The notes: generated from the letters alone by a model not told the origin. 61,838 nucleotides of DNA from Crocosphaera sp. (GCA_030064935.1 JASJEA010000002.1:1-61838), one strand, 5' to 3'; positions 45,930-55,908 are shown, counted from the stretch's first letter. Made by a program: numbers and translations.

Positions 45930-47690
45930 TTACGGGGTTGGATAAGAACGATTACGGCCTTCCATTTTAGCCCGATAGAGGGCTTGATCCGCTTTTTCTA
46001 GGAGGGTTTTGCGGGAAAACGATTTATCGGGAACCATGCTGGCTGAGCCACAACTGACGGTAACATAGTCGCCTATTTGAGAGGCAGTATGTTCTAGCTT
46101 TAATGAGCGAATTTGTTCACAAATTCTTTGAGCAACCTGCATGGTTGCAGCCGGGTTAGAATTCGGTAAAACAACAATAAACTCCTCTCCGCCAAAACGG
46201 GCAGCCAAATCTGTTTTTCTTACTGCTTGTAAAATCCCTTTGCTAACTTTTTGAAGACATTTATCACCAGTGGGATGACCATAATGATCATTATAAAGTT
46301 TAAAGTAATCCACATCACATAAAATAATCGATAAAGGGCTCTTTTTTTCCTTATGCTGTTCCCATAATTTGGCAAAATGACTATCAAAATAACGACGGTT
46401 ATGAAGGGTGGTTAAAGAATCAATAGAAGCTAATTTTTGCAAAGCAAAATTCTGATAACTAGGAATGGCTAGGACTGATACCCCTAAGGCAAAACCGGGA
46501 GCAATTAGTATCACCCATAAACCATTCAAAAAAGCATAATAGGAAACGCCCATTAAAATCAAACTAGGCATTACTAAACTGAGCAACAGAAAAGCAAGAA
46601 AGACAAAAATATTAAATTTGCTATCACGGTTAATGACTAAATGCCAGCTTACCATTCCCCCAATCAAAGACCAAGTTAAAATCCATAACCATTCTAAAGT
46701 CTCTGGCATTACCTTGATTAAAGGTCGTCCTTCTAAAGCCGCCGCCAAGATTTGACTACTGATATTAGCATGAATGATGACTCCTCCTGTCCGTAAAGGA
46801 TAAGGGTTGAAGAAACTACTGTAAGGGGTAAAAAATTGATCGTTTAAACTCTCAGCAGTCGAGCCGATAAAGACAATACGATCGCGAATTAGATGAGGAG
46901 CAAACTGATTCCTTAATAAATCTTGCAGAGGAATTTTTGAAAATACGTTTTTAACTCCTCGATAATTTAAAAGAATTTGATACCCCCCATCATCGGCCCT
47001 TAAGTAACCACCGTCATTCTTTCTTAAGGGTTTAATGATAGCTTTTCCTAACTTTAGTGTCGACCCATTTGTATCAGGGACAGAGGTCAACTCAATACCC
47101 TCTTTTTCCAAATATTGTAGGGCAGCTTTGGTTCCCAAAGATAATTGAATGTCTCCTTCTTTTCGTCGAACTGATAGTAAAGCCCGACGGACTTTACTAT
47201 CAGGATCAACAACGATATCAGCCAAAGCAACTTGTCCTTTTTCCGCTAGAATTGGGGGAGGGGCAACCGGTCGCCCACTGACTTTTTCCACACCAATTAA
47301 ATTGGGAGTTGTCTGAAAAACAGCCTCAATCTCATCTCTTCCAGGTTCTACCACTAAATCTCGATAAATATCTAAGGCAATGATGCGAGGATTTTCTGCT
47401 TTAATAATGTTGATGGCTTGGGCAATGGTTTGATCTGATAAAGGCCATTGATTTAACTCGGTTAAATCTGCTTCATCGATGGTAACAATGGTAATTCTTG
47501 GGGAGATTGTTTCTGGGGGACGAAGGCGAAAGAAGTTATCATAAGCTGCCCATTCCAGAATTTGAAAAATACCTACATGATTAATAGTAAGGGTAATTAG
47601 AGTGACAGTAGGACAGGTAATCAAAACGGCTTGCCAGTCTTGATAAAATTGTTGAATTTTTGAGCCAATATTTACAAATAATCGTCTCAT
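45930..47690 (-). CDS. CHASE2-domain diguanylate cyclase
   Basis: 586 residues. N-terminal membrane anchor (about 20-40), extracytoplasmic CHASE2 sensor at about 45-330 (FFRLRPPETISPRITIVTID, then LIRDRIVFIGSTAESLNDQF), three membrane helices (about 335-415), then GGDEF at about 425-585. The signature is AARFGGEEFIVVLP, intact, with DVDYFKLYND for metal binding; no RxxD inhibitory site stands out. It should make c-di-GMP in response to an external or membrane signal. CHASE2 proteins often accompany CHAT and DUF928 genes in cyanobacteria, as here. Confidence 0.92.
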   Translation of the reverse strand: MRRLFVNIGSKIQQFYQDWQAVLITCPTVTLITLTINHVGIFQILEWAAYDNFFRLRPPETISPRITIVTIDEADLTELNQWPLSDQTIAQAINIIKAENPRIIALDIYRDLVVEPGRDEIEAVFQTTPNLIGVEKVSGRPVAPPPILAEKGQVALADIVVDPDSKVRRALLSVRRKEGDIQLSLGTKAALQYLEKEGIELTSVPDTNGSTLKLGKAIIKPLRKNDGGYLRADDGGYQILLNYRGVKNVFSKIPLQDLLRNQFAPHLIRDRIVFIGSTAESLNDQFFTPYSSFFNPYPLRTGGVIIHANISSQILAAALEGRPLIKVMPETLEWLWILTWSLIGGMVSWHLVINRDSKFNIFVFLAFLLLSLVMPSLILMGVSYYAFLNGLWVILIAPGFALGVSVLAIPSYQNFALQKLASIDSLTTLHNRRYFDSHFAKLWEQHKEKKSPLSIILCDVDYFKLYNDHYGHPTGDKCLQKVSKGILQAVRKTDLAARFGGEEFIVVLPNSNPAATMQVAQRICEQIRSLKLEHTASQIGDYVTVSCGSASMVPDKSFSRKTLLEKADQALYRAKMEGRNRSYPTP

Positions 47691-47768
47691 TAGCTTAAAT
47701 AATTATAATAAATAATTAATTAAAAGGAATTCATAATTAGTATTTTTAAAAGTTTTCAAAGGTTGAGG

Positions 47769-47802
47769 GTAAAAAGTAATAAGTTGACTCATTACTTTTT
47801 AC
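47769..47802 (-). terminator. Terminator after the DUF928 gene
   Basis: GTAAAAAGTAAT (47769-47780) and ATTACTTTTTAC (47791-47802): a perfect 12-bp AT-rich stem, 17 bases past the DUF928 stop. It suggests the CHASE2 gene has its own promoter. Confidence 0.5.
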
Positions 47803-47818
47803 TAACGACTTATTTGAG

Positions 47819-48577
47819 TTATTTACTAGCAATAATGGGCTGAGAAGCAATATCACCTAAATTGCCAGAGTTGAGAACAGTAGACCAAATACGATTTAAC
47901 TGAGCATTATGAGGATCTTTTGTCTTCATTGCCATGAGAACAGCTAACATATCATACCAGAGTCCCTCATTTCCTAACAAGTTAGCTTGTTCTAAAGAAG
48001 GATTTTGCTGCCAATTATTTAACTGAGTGGTCAAATTTTGAGTAGGATTAACTCGACGAATGGTTCCCGTCACTGTAGGACTATCAGGGAGTAATTTATC
48101 GCCACAGATTATGGCAAAAGACCATTTATACTCAGTTCCCACGGCCAAAGGAGGAGCCTCTGCCGGCAAAGAAATTTTGACAATCCCTCCTTTGTTGTTT
48201 AAAGATAAAAAGGTTTGATAATGGTGTTGATTTTTGTCGTCTTGTAAACTAACAAAAGCTTTTTTCGCCGTAGTTTGGGGAATATAAACAAAAAGGGAAG
48301 CTTGGGGTTGCATTGTCAATCTTTGGACATTTGGGGGAACCACTGCCGTTAAATAAGGGTTGAGATTTTTATCATCTCCAGGACATTTTCCTCCATCACG
48401 GGAGGCTCCCCCTTGAGAGTCTTTCGGGCGATCGCCACTGGGAGGAACAAAAGTCACATTACTGGCAAACAATTCTCCTTGAGTAGCGTTGGCCTGAACA
48501 ACTGCCAGAGGATTAAGGAACAGTGTGGTAGATAGGAGACTAAAGACAAAAGAAGTTTGTAAAGGTTTCAGTGTCAT
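47819..48577 (-). CDS. DUF928 secreted protein
   Basis: 252 residues with a signal peptide (FVFSLLSTTLFLNPLAVVQA, cleavage near ANA). The body matches DUF928: GGKCPG, NPYLTAVVPPN, LFVYIP and YKWSFAIICGD. Probably periplasmic or outer-surface; function unknown. The gene starts 39 bases after the CHAT gene, so the two are likely co-transcribed. Confidence 0.85.
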   Translation of the reverse strand: MTLKPLQTSFVFSLLSTTLFLNPLAVVQANATQGELFASNVTFVPPSGDRPKDSQGGASRDGGKCPGDDKNLNPYLTAVVPPNVQRLTMQPQASLFVYIPQTTAKKAFVSLQDDKNQHHYQTFLSLNNKGGIVKISLPAEAPPLAVGTEYKWSFAIICGDKLLPDSPTVTGTIRRVNPTQNLTTQLNNWQQNPSLEQANLLGNEGLWYDMLAVLMAMKTKDPHNAQLNRIWSTVLNSGNLGDIASQPIIASK

Positions 48578-48616
48578 CGCGTAAAAAAGAGTGAGGTTAA
48601 ATCATGTCAGCCCCGT

Positions 48617-51205
48617 CTAAAGCCAATTACCGACTAAGATAAAAGCTGACCAATAAAAAGGATGAGAAAATTCAGGCGAGTGCAATAGGGAAAGTTGCGC
48701 TTGACGCAACGCTTCTGCTTTGTTTTGTGATGCAACCGTAGGTTGATTGAGGTTCCGATAGAGTTCGGTCATCAATTGTGCCGTTGATTGGTCTTTAACG
48801 GACCACAGGGTTGCGATGGTACTGCGGGCTCCAGAACGAACGGCCATACCTGCTAATCCCAGCGCCGCTTGTTTATCGCCGCTAGCGGTTTGACAGGCAC
48901 TTAAGACCAATAATTCCACAGGATTATCGGTATTTTGTTCACGAGTCCGCAGAATCCTTTGAAAGTCCCGAACCCTGATGGTATCTTCCCAGGCAAGCAC
49001 AAAGGTTTCATCAGGGTTGGAACTAAACTGTCCGTGAGTTGCTAAATGCACCACCGCTAATGGGGAGAGAGTGAGGGCATCTTGAAACTGACGACGGGTA
49101 AATTGTTGATTGAGAAGTTGTTCGGTGGGGATTTCTTGACCAATTTCTTGTACTTCGATTTCTACTCCAGGTAAGGCAGAAAACCCTTGATTAGCTTCAC
49201 TGACTCCTGCGACTACCGCTTGTAATAATTCCGGGGCTAAATTTCTAGGATCAACCAATTGTAATCCTGGGGCTAAGGCCACTTGATAGTTTTCGATTAA
49301 ATATTGTTGCCCATCGTGAAGGGCTGCCATAGGTAGGTTACGAAAAACCCCATCTAAGACAAAGACTAGGGTTTGGATTTCTGCTTGAGCGAGTTGGGGT
49401 TCAATAGGTCGAATTAGCCAATCATACATCTGTTGGGATAGGGTGAGACGTATTTGATTAGAAAAGGCAGGGTTGAGGGCTTGTAGGAGTTCTTCTAAGG
49501 TGTTTTCTACGGCTGTTTGAGATTGGGGAATTTCGTGATAGGTGAGGGGTTGACCGGCAACAGAAACAATAACCCCCAGGCGATCGCTTAAAATAATGGG
49601 ATAAATTACCGCAGCCTTGGCATCAATCTCATCAATTTGTTTCGGTTGTGCATCTAAACAGGCTTCACGAAAGAAATTTTCCAGTTCTGCTAGTTGTAAG
49701 GATTCAATCACCTCTCTGGCTTGGATTAAATTGGTTTGAGGAATGGCTTGGCCTGGGGTTTCTGGAGTTAAGAGCAGACTAACTAAGTTTCGATATACAG
49801 GTTCAACGCTGTTACGGAAGGAAAATTGTACCCCGGCATCGATGGCTACTAAATCGTTACGAATGGTTTGTAGGGTTTGCACGGCTGCTTTATTGGTAGC
49901 GATGGCCCCTTGACGGTTTCCTTGTACTTTGAGCAGTCGACTGAGTTGCCATTGCCATTGATAGGCCATATCATTGCCTTTAATATCTTGAGCTAGTTGT
50001 AAGGCTTGTTCGGTCAAGGGTTGGGCTGTTTGCCATTCTTGTTGCTGTTCGTATAATTTTCCTAGGGTTCCCAAAGCATAAGATGTTGCGCGAGCATCGT
50101 TTAAGTCTTTTGCCTGTTCTACGGCTTGGCTTAGGGGTTCAAAAACGGTTTGGGGGGAAACCTTTTGGGTTGCCAATAATTTCAGTAAACTTTCTCCTAA
50201 GTTAACGTAGGCGTAAACAGTGCGACGACTGGGGGGTAAGTTGGCCATTTTCCGTTGTAGAGAAGGCAACAGGGTTAAGGCTGTTTGCTCTTGATCTTGA
50301 TTAATTAAGAGACGAAATTGATTGAGTTGCGCTTCAATTTGTAATCCAGGGTTGAGAGCAGTTTGCCCTGCTTGTTGATAGAAATTGAGGGCTTGAGTGG
50401 TTTGTTTGGCCGCTTGAGAGACGTTCCCCAGGTTGAGTAAGGCCGCCCCTTGATCATCGGCACTATTGAGGGTTCGAGCCAGGGTTAAGGCTTCTTCTAG
50501 GATAGTTTGTGCCTGTTCTAAGTTACCCACAGCTTGTAAGGCTAATCCTAAACCCTGTAATCCTCTGAGTTTGAGAATAGAATCTGCTTGCTCATCTAAC
50601 TGTTGTTTGATCTGGGTTAATTGTTCTAAGGAACGACGATAAAGCCCTAAATTTTGTAGAGCCTGGGCCCGATTAATTCGAGTTCCTAAAACCCCGATTT
50701 GGTCTTGTCCTTGTTGATAGTATGTTTCGGCTTTCTTCCAGGTTTCTATGGCGGTTTGGGGTTCTCCTAAATTGAGGTATAAACTGCCTTGGGTGTTGAG
50801 ACTTTGGCCATGAATGAGGGTGAGACGAGGGGTGTTAGGGGATAGGGTGTTAATGAGCCTTAGACTCTCTGTAATGGTACTTTGGGCTTCTTCCCATTGT
50901 CCTAGGGCCTGATGGGCTAAGGATAGGTAGTTTAAAGTAACAATTTGAGTGAGGGTATTTTCTGCTTTTTGAGCCGATTGTAATGCTTCTTGCCAATAGG
51001 CTATCGCTTGGCTATATTGTCCTTGTTGATAGAATTCTTGGCCTTGTTGCAAACTGCCTGTATTTTGAGTTTGGACGGTTTCTAGGGCAATCATCAAAGG
51101 TTTCTGTTGTGCTCTAGAGGGCAACCAAGGGTTTAAACTCATCACAAAAGTTACCAGTCCTAGGGTTAAACTAGAGACAAGGGGGGAGGATTCAAAAGAT
51201 ATCAT
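48617..51205 (-). CDS. Exported TPR-CHAT caspase-like protease
   Basis: 862 residues. Signal peptide (LVSSLTLGLVTFVMSLNPWL, cleavage near SRAQQ). About ten TPRs occupy 50-440 (FYQQGQYSQAIAYWQEALQS and similar), a helical linker follows, and the CHAT domain fills about 560-862. The caspase-like dyad is present: His in VVHLATHGQF and Cys in LVLSACQTASGDKQAALGL. So an active Cys protease outside the cytoplasm is plausible, with TPRs recruiting a substrate or partner. The TPS exoprotein upstream and DUF928 protein downstream are the obvious candidates. Confidence 0.92.
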   Translation of the reverse strand: MISFESSPLVSSLTLGLVTFVMSLNPWLPSRAQQKPLMIALETVQTQNTGSLQQGQEFYQQGQYSQAIAYWQEALQSAQKAENTLTQIVTLNYLSLAHQALGQWEEAQSTITESLRLINTLSPNTPRLTLIHGQSLNTQGSLYLNLGEPQTAIETWKKAETYYQQGQDQIGVLGTRINRAQALQNLGLYRRSLEQLTQIKQQLDEQADSILKLRGLQGLGLALQAVGNLEQAQTILEEALTLARTLNSADDQGAALLNLGNVSQAAKQTTQALNFYQQAGQTALNPGLQIEAQLNQFRLLINQDQEQTALTLLPSLQRKMANLPPSRRTVYAYVNLGESLLKLLATQKVSPQTVFEPLSQAVEQAKDLNDARATSYALGTLGKLYEQQQEWQTAQPLTEQALQLAQDIKGNDMAYQWQWQLSRLLKVQGNRQGAIATNKAAVQTLQTIRNDLVAIDAGVQFSFRNSVEPVYRNLVSLLLTPETPGQAIPQTNLIQAREVIESLQLAELENFFREACLDAQPKQIDEIDAKAAVIYPIILSDRLGVIVSVAGQPLTYHEIPQSQTAVENTLEELLQALNPAFSNQIRLTLSQQMYDWLIRPIEPQLAQAEIQTLVFVLDGVFRNLPMAALHDGQQYLIENYQVALAPGLQLVDPRNLAPELLQAVVAGVSEANQGFSALPGVEIEVQEIGQEIPTEQLLNQQFTRRQFQDALTLSPLAVVHLATHGQFSSNPDETFVLAWEDTIRVRDFQRILRTREQNTDNPVELLVLSACQTASGDKQAALGLAGMAVRSGARSTIATLWSVKDQSTAQLMTELYRNLNQPTVASQNKAEALRQAQLSLLHSPEFSHPFYWSAFILVGNWL

Positions 51206-51432
51206 CGGGTTAATTACTTTATTTCATGGATGATTAAGATCAGATTTAATGTTAACGATTTAGATTTAAAATGGGTATATGAATACCATGTCAATTGTAG
51301 AGAAAATAGATATTTTTAAGGATATCTAGAATTTTAAAAATATTAATTCTAAATTCTTAATTCTAAATTCATTTTGTATCTATTTTGTAACATCCCATAC
51401 TAGCTTTTGACGAGACGGAATTCAACTAAATT

Positions 51433-54400
51433 TTAAAACTTAGATATTTCTAATTCAGTACAACTACGGAGGCTTTTATCCCTATTAGACTGTGGAGAAT
51501 GCGGAGTTCTTTCTTGCTCATCCCCTTCTATTAAATTTCGCAAATCTTCCCAAATATTACGCCATCTTAAAGGTTGTTCTGGGTTATCAGGAATGCCACC
51601 TTTTCCGGTGCGAATAAATACATTGCCTTCATCAGCCGCACAAGCAATAACGATGAGATCACGGGGATCGATGGTATTTTCGGGTAGTCGATTAAACCCA
51701 GAGGTGGGATCTCCTTCTGGAACCCGAATTAATACCTCTCCACTAAAGGCCGGTCCCAACTCGGAGGTTACGGTAATATCAGATAATCGGGTTAAAAAGT
51801 CTCGAAACTCAATACCAAACACCCCTAAAGCATCAATAATAACCCTTCCTCCTTGACTTTGTTGAGCATTAGCGGTGATATCATTGTTTTCTGTGGGGAA
51901 ACTCAAGAGAAAGTTTGTTGTAATGTTGATATTGCCCCCAGGTTCGGTTCCCAACCCATTTGTACTGATTAAACTGCCATTGCGTAAAAAGATTAAGGGT
52001 GATCTAATCGTAATGTTCCCTTCTCCTCCCGTTGCTGAGATAGTTCCTGAGTTTTGGGTGAAGGTTTGGGGGGAGGTGACTTGAATATTAATATTGCCCC
52101 CTGATGTCTCACTTGCGTTAGCAGTAATTTCGCTATTACTGAGGATATCTAAGCTTCCTGTGACTAACTCAATATTACCACCTCGGCCCACACCTTGGGC
52201 ATTGGTACTAATGAGACTATTATTGCCCAGAGTCAGGCCGTTGGTGCGGATGGAGATGTTGCCATTACTGCCTACCAACGTATCGGCTGTAATCGTTCCA
52301 CTATTGTCGAGAACAATGTTGTTAGCCTCGATATTAATGTTACCTGGTGCGCCCTGTCCGGGGGAGACATTTGTGTTACGACTGGGAAAATTCCCCACGT
52401 TAATCGTTGCCCCATTATCAATCTCTAAATTCCCCGTTGTGATGTTAACACTACCACCATTGCCTGTACTATTAATAGCATTGGCAAACAATCCACTGGC
52501 CCCGAAGCTAGTTTCTCCTGAGAGTTCCGTGGTTTGAGCAACAATGTCTAAATTCCCCCCATTGCCAAACCCGGCTGTACTAACAACAATTTGACCCCCT
52601 TCTTGAACGGTTAATTGTTGAGTATTAAGGCGAATATTACCCCCATTCCCTTGAGCATTTTCCAGAACGGCACTAAACAAACCACTGGCCGTCTGAGGAA
52701 CTCCTCCAATGACTTGCACTTTTTGGGCATTAACAGTAATGTTACCCGCTTGACCTAACTCCGTGGTACTGGTGTTGATTTGACCCCCATCTCTGAGACT
52801 GAGGAGATTGGTATTAATGTTGATTTGACCTCCATTCCCTGTGAGATCATTGTCCGTGTCCTCAACACTTCCCACTTCGGAAATGATAGCACTAGGACGA
52901 AAATTTGAGATCCCCTGGATATCAATACTGTTAGCTTGGATGTCAATGGTTCCCCCATTGCCTGAACCCAGGGTTAAAGAACCAATTTGTGCCCCATTGG
53001 TAATCACTAAACCGCCTGTGTTGATCCGTAAACTTCCTCCATTGCCTGTGGCATCTGTTTCCACATTGCTCAAAATACCTGTGGGGTTCCCATTAGGGGC
53101 GTTTCCCGTTAAGGAAATGTTAGACGCATTGATAGTTGCACTGCCAGCGTTGCCGTTGGTAAAGGTATTAACGCTAATATTCGCTCCACCGCTCAAGGTA
53201 AGGTTGCCAGTATTGATTAATAGATTGCCCCCATTGCCTGTGGCTTCTGGTTGTACATTACCAAAAATCCCCGTCTGTGAGCCTGTAATGGGTGAAGTAC
53301 CCCTCAAATCTATGTTATAAGCGTTTATGGTGGCACTGCCAGCATCCCCACTGCTAAAGGTGTTAACCCCAATATTAGCCCCATCGCTTAAGGTAAGGTT
53401 GCCAGTGTTGATTAACAGATTGCTCCCATTCCCTGTGGCACCAGTCTCCACATTACCAAAAATCCCTGTGGGTAGATTCGTAAGGGCTGAAATTCCTGAC
53501 AAATAGATATTAGAAGCGTTAATGACGGCAACCCCTCCATCCCCACTGCCAAAGGTTCCGACGTTGATATTGGCTCCCCCTGACATTTGTAGGGTATTGG
53601 TATTAATGGTTAAGCTTCCCCCTGTTCCTGATGCGTTGACGGCGACAGCCCCAAATAAGCCACTCGGTACTGTTAATTGAGCGAATGGTAAAAAAGATGC
53701 TCCACTCATTAGAATATCTTGGGCATTTACCGTGAGGCTGCCTGCTTGCCCTGCACCAAAGGTATTCGCCCCTATTTGACCTCCATCACTGACAATTAAG
53801 CGTCCTGTATTTAATTGAATCGTGCCACCTTGTGCGCTAGGGGTACTACTGGAAGAAACATTGGCAAATAGGCCGCTAAAAACGTCTTGAGCAAATAGGT
53901 TTGGAGGAATTCCAAAGGGAGGGGTATTACCAATCCCACTAACCTGGATAGACTCTGTGGTGGTTACTTTCAATTCACCCCCCACTCCACCTCCTGTGGT
54001 ATTGGCTAAGATAACCGAACCCTCTGTTAAGCTTAAATTTCGTCCTTGAACTTGGACACTGCCCCCAAGATTGCCACTTACATCCACAGAGGAGGCTCCT
54101 CTCATATTAATATTGTTGTAGCCAATGGCACCAGTGGGAGGGCTTAATTGTATTTGCCCATTTTGATTGCTAAACTCTACCAGGCCATTACTAAAGGCCC
54201 CTAGTTCGATCCTTCCGTCTAGTGCGTTAATATTACCTCCATCGAAGATAATATCACCCCCAACCAGGGCTAGGGTTTCCCCTGAGTTAACGGCAAAACG
54301 GTTCACCGGATCAAACGGCCCATTGGGGAAGCTCGGCAATCTAGTGATTTCAAAGTTATTGGGATTGGTGGCTAGATTATTGCCAAACCCCTGAACTGTT

Positions 54401-54942
54401 ATGCTTCCTGGGTTCGGACCCATTTGTAGCCCTAGGGGGGCTGTCATGGTTAAGAGGGTTCCAGAAGCAGTTGAGTTTCTGGCACTAAATAGCCCTCCGC
54501 CCACAAATTCAATACTATCGGCTGTACTGGCTACAAAGGAACCACCAATATCAATGGTGGCATTGGGTCCGAAGATAATGCCATTGGGGTTAATAAGAAA
54601 AAGGTTGGCGGTGCCGTTAGCTGTAATGGTTCCTTGAATATCTGAGATGCTGGTGCCGGTGACACGACTAATAATATTGGCGATCGCTGCTGCATTGCCG
54701 AAGTTGGCACTGCCAGGGTTAGGAACTGAGAATTGAGAAAAACTATGAAATAAGTTACCTCCTACAGTTGTCCCTCCTGTAATGGTATAGTTGTTACCCA
54801 TCTGATTCACCACTGAGTTATTGGGCAGGGTTCCATCAGCTTGAATGGCCTGTGCTAAGACATGGGTTTCAGAAACGAAGAATGTTATGCCTGTTGCTAG
54901 GTATAAACAAAGGGAGGGCAGGGAGAAAGGGAACTTAACCAT
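51433..54942 (-). CDS. Filamentous-haemagglutinin-type TPS exoprotein
   Basis: 1169 residues. Signal peptide (residues 1-31), TPS secretion domain at about 32-280 with the NPNG motif in NLFLINPNGIIFGPNATI, then a long Gly/Asn/Ser-rich beta-helix of imperfect repeats of about 40 residues (GNGGxLxINTGxLxLSxGAxI pattern). The C-terminus (LIVIACAADEGNVFIRTGKG, GIPDNPEQPLRWR) is the cap I know from cyanobacterial members. It should cross the outer membrane through a TpsB pore and form surface fibres. No TpsB gene is nearby. First gene of the CHAT/DUF928 set, 227 bases upstream of CHAT. Confidence 0.92.
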   Translation of the reverse strand: MVKFPFSLPSLCLYLATGITFFVSETHVLAQAIQADGTLPNNSVVNQMGNNYTITGGTTVGGNLFHSFSQFSVPNPGSANFGNAAAIANIISRVTGTSISDIQGTITANGTANLFLINPNGIIFGPNATIDIGGSFVASTADSIEFVGGGLFSARNSTASGTLLTMTAPLGLQMGPNPGSITVQGFGNNLATNPNNFEITRLPSFPNGPFDPVNRFAVNSGETLALVGGDIIFDGGNINALDGRIELGAFSNGLVEFSNQNGQIQLSPPTGAIGYNNINMRGASSVDVSGNLGGSVQVQGRNLSLTEGSVILANTTGGGVGGELKVTTTESIQVSGIGNTPPFGIPPNLFAQDVFSGLFANVSSSSTPSAQGGTIQLNTGRLIVSDGGQIGANTFGAGQAGSLTVNAQDILMSGASFLPFAQLTVPSGLFGAVAVNASGTGGSLTINTNTLQMSGGANINVGTFGSGDGGVAVINASNIYLSGISALTNLPTGIFGNVETGATGNGSNLLINTGNLTLSDGANIGVNTFSSGDAGSATINAYNIDLRGTSPITGSQTGIFGNVQPEATGNGGNLLINTGNLTLSGGANISVNTFTNGNAGSATINASNISLTGNAPNGNPTGILSNVETDATGNGGSLRINTGGLVITNGAQIGSLTLGSGNGGTIDIQANSIDIQGISNFRPSAIISEVGSVEDTDNDLTGNGGQININTNLLSLRDGGQINTSTTELGQAGNITVNAQKVQVIGGVPQTASGLFSAVLENAQGNGGNIRLNTQQLTVQEGGQIVVSTAGFGNGGNLDIVAQTTELSGETSFGASGLFANAINSTGNGGSVNITTGNLEIDNGATINVGNFPSRNTNVSPGQGAPGNINIEANNIVLDNSGTITADTLVGSNGNISIRTNGLTLGNNSLISTNAQGVGRGGNIELVTGSLDILSNSEITANASETSGGNINIQVTSPQTFTQNSGTISATGGEGNITIRSPLIFLRNGSLISTNGLGTEPGGNINITTNFLLSFPTENNDITANAQQSQGGRVIIDALGVFGIEFRDFLTRLSDITVTSELGPAFSGEVLIRVPEGDPTSGFNRLPENTIDPRDLIVIACAADEGNVFIRTGKGGIPDNPEQPLRWRNIWEDLRNLIEGDEQERTPHSPQSNRDKSLRSCTELEISKF

Positions 54943-55037
54943 GTTTCTCTAGTCTTTTGGGAGCAATGAAACTGTTGATGATTACTTAAGTTCATAACAG
55001 CCCCATTATTCTAACCAAAATCATAAGATCGAGCATT

Positions 55038-55190
55038 TTAATAATCGTCGTCAGCGACACAAATGCCTTTACACTTAATCCCATTGCTGGCGGTGCGTTT
55101 ACAGTGGGGACAAAGGATTTTTTCTTCTTGAGGCTGATTAGCCAAGTTTTCAGTGATGACTTTGTTAGAAGTTTGTTTATCAATTGACAT
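55038..55190 (-). CDS. 50-residue zinc-ribbon-like protein
   Basis: A short gene read directly from the sequence: starts MSIDKQTSNKVITENLANQP, contains CPHC and, 13 residues later, CKGIC, and ends VADDDY. Two CxxC-type knuckles suggest one bound zinc. The N-terminal half is polar and flexible. The composition is clearly coding, and a longer overlapping frame (54992-55183) is a shadow of it. Likely a small regulatory or ribosome-associated protein, by inference only. Confidence 0.7.
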   Translation of the reverse strand: MSIDKQTSNKVITENLANQPQEEKILCPHCKRTASNGIKCKGICVADDDY

Positions 55191-55250
55191 TGATGAGACC
55201 ATAACTGCTTTCTCTGATTATTTTATCCAATATTAAGTATTGTAAACAAA

Positions 55251-55307
55251 GTTTCAAGTCTCTACCTCAAGGTGGAGGTAATTTCCAATTTGCGCATTCT
55301 GATTGAC
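55251..55307 (-). repeat. Dispersed repeat, copy R6
   Basis: On the minus strand GTCAATCAGAATGCGCAAAT, then CCTCCACCTTGAGG and GACTTGAAAC. Shares the GCGCAAAT variant with R1. Confidence 0.75.
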
Positions 55308-55723
55308 TATGTGATCTAGAGAGATTTAATATCATATTTTTCTTGATTTTTATATGATATTAATCACTGGATATAATGATTAATATCACTGTCTTGATTT
55401 TACAATATGTTAGTATATTTTTCAGTATTAATAATTAAAAAACAAAATATGTTTACTCCCATTCCTAAACATTTTTACTTAATTAAAAAGCAAGCCAATT
55501 TAGATTCATTTTTGTTTCCATTATTGTCAACTTTTAATTATTTTTTAGAATCAATAAATGAATTTTTCAAGACTATAAACGTTATATTTTTTTGGTTATT
55601 GTTAATCCTAATATACTTATTTTTAGCCAACACTGGGAAATGTATCTCTAGTATCAGTACAGACAATAAATTGTTATCAAAAAAAACTTCTAATGGGATG
55701 ATTCAAAAGATTTCAGGTTAATC

Positions 55724-55834
55724 TATAGTGTTTCTCACTCTCATGAAGTAGACTGATTTCTTCTTCCCCAACTCTGCACTCCGAACTACCAAAGCTCAAA
55801 AATTTTGTACCTCACAAGTATGGGAAATGCTATA
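55724..55834. mobile_element. MITE with imperfect 28-bp terminal inverted repeats
   Basis: Left end TATAGTGTTTCTCACTCTCA (and on to GTAGAC); right end, read in reverse complement, TATAGCATTTCCCATACTTG (and on to GGTAC). Total 111 bases, no coding capacity, TA at both termini. The left end recurs at 35716. Probably a non-autonomous IS630/mariner-type element, by inference. Confidence 0.65.
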
Positions 55835-55847
55835 TTATTTAATTAAC

Positions 55848-55876
55848 AAAAAAAATCCTGCAATTTTTGTGCAGGA
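55848..55876 (-). terminator. Intrinsic terminator of ggpS
   Basis: On the minus strand TCCTGCA, a 7-nt loop, TGCAGGA, then a run of eight T residues (arms 55856-55862 and 55870-55876). Textbook rho-independent form, 33 bases after the ggpS stop. Confidence 0.85.
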
Positions 55877-55908
55877 AATTAACAGTATGCAAATAATGAA
55901 TAAAGGGA

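Larger units (their letters stand above)
55191..55908. other. Repeat-rich stretch with one doubtful ORF
   Basis: 718 bases with R6 (55251-55307), a MITE (55724-55834) and the ggpS terminator. A 104-codon plus-strand frame (55407-55721) is AT-rich, Phe/Ile/Lys-heavy with one hydrophobic segment (VIFFWLLLILIYLFLANTG); no family recognised and it abuts the MITE. I regard it as doubtful. Confidence 0.4.

Noticed and set aside
51593-53320. Several long plus-strand open frames (up to 159 codons) opposite the TPS exoprotein gene
   Set aside because: They mirror the repetitive, Gly/Asn-rich codons of the real gene and encode Pro/Leu-rich low-complexity chains without any family; shadows.
54992-55183. 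63-codon minus-strand frame next to the TPS gene
   Set aside because: Out-of-frame shadow of the 50-residue zinc-ribbon gene at 55038-55190, which has the meaningful Cys pattern.
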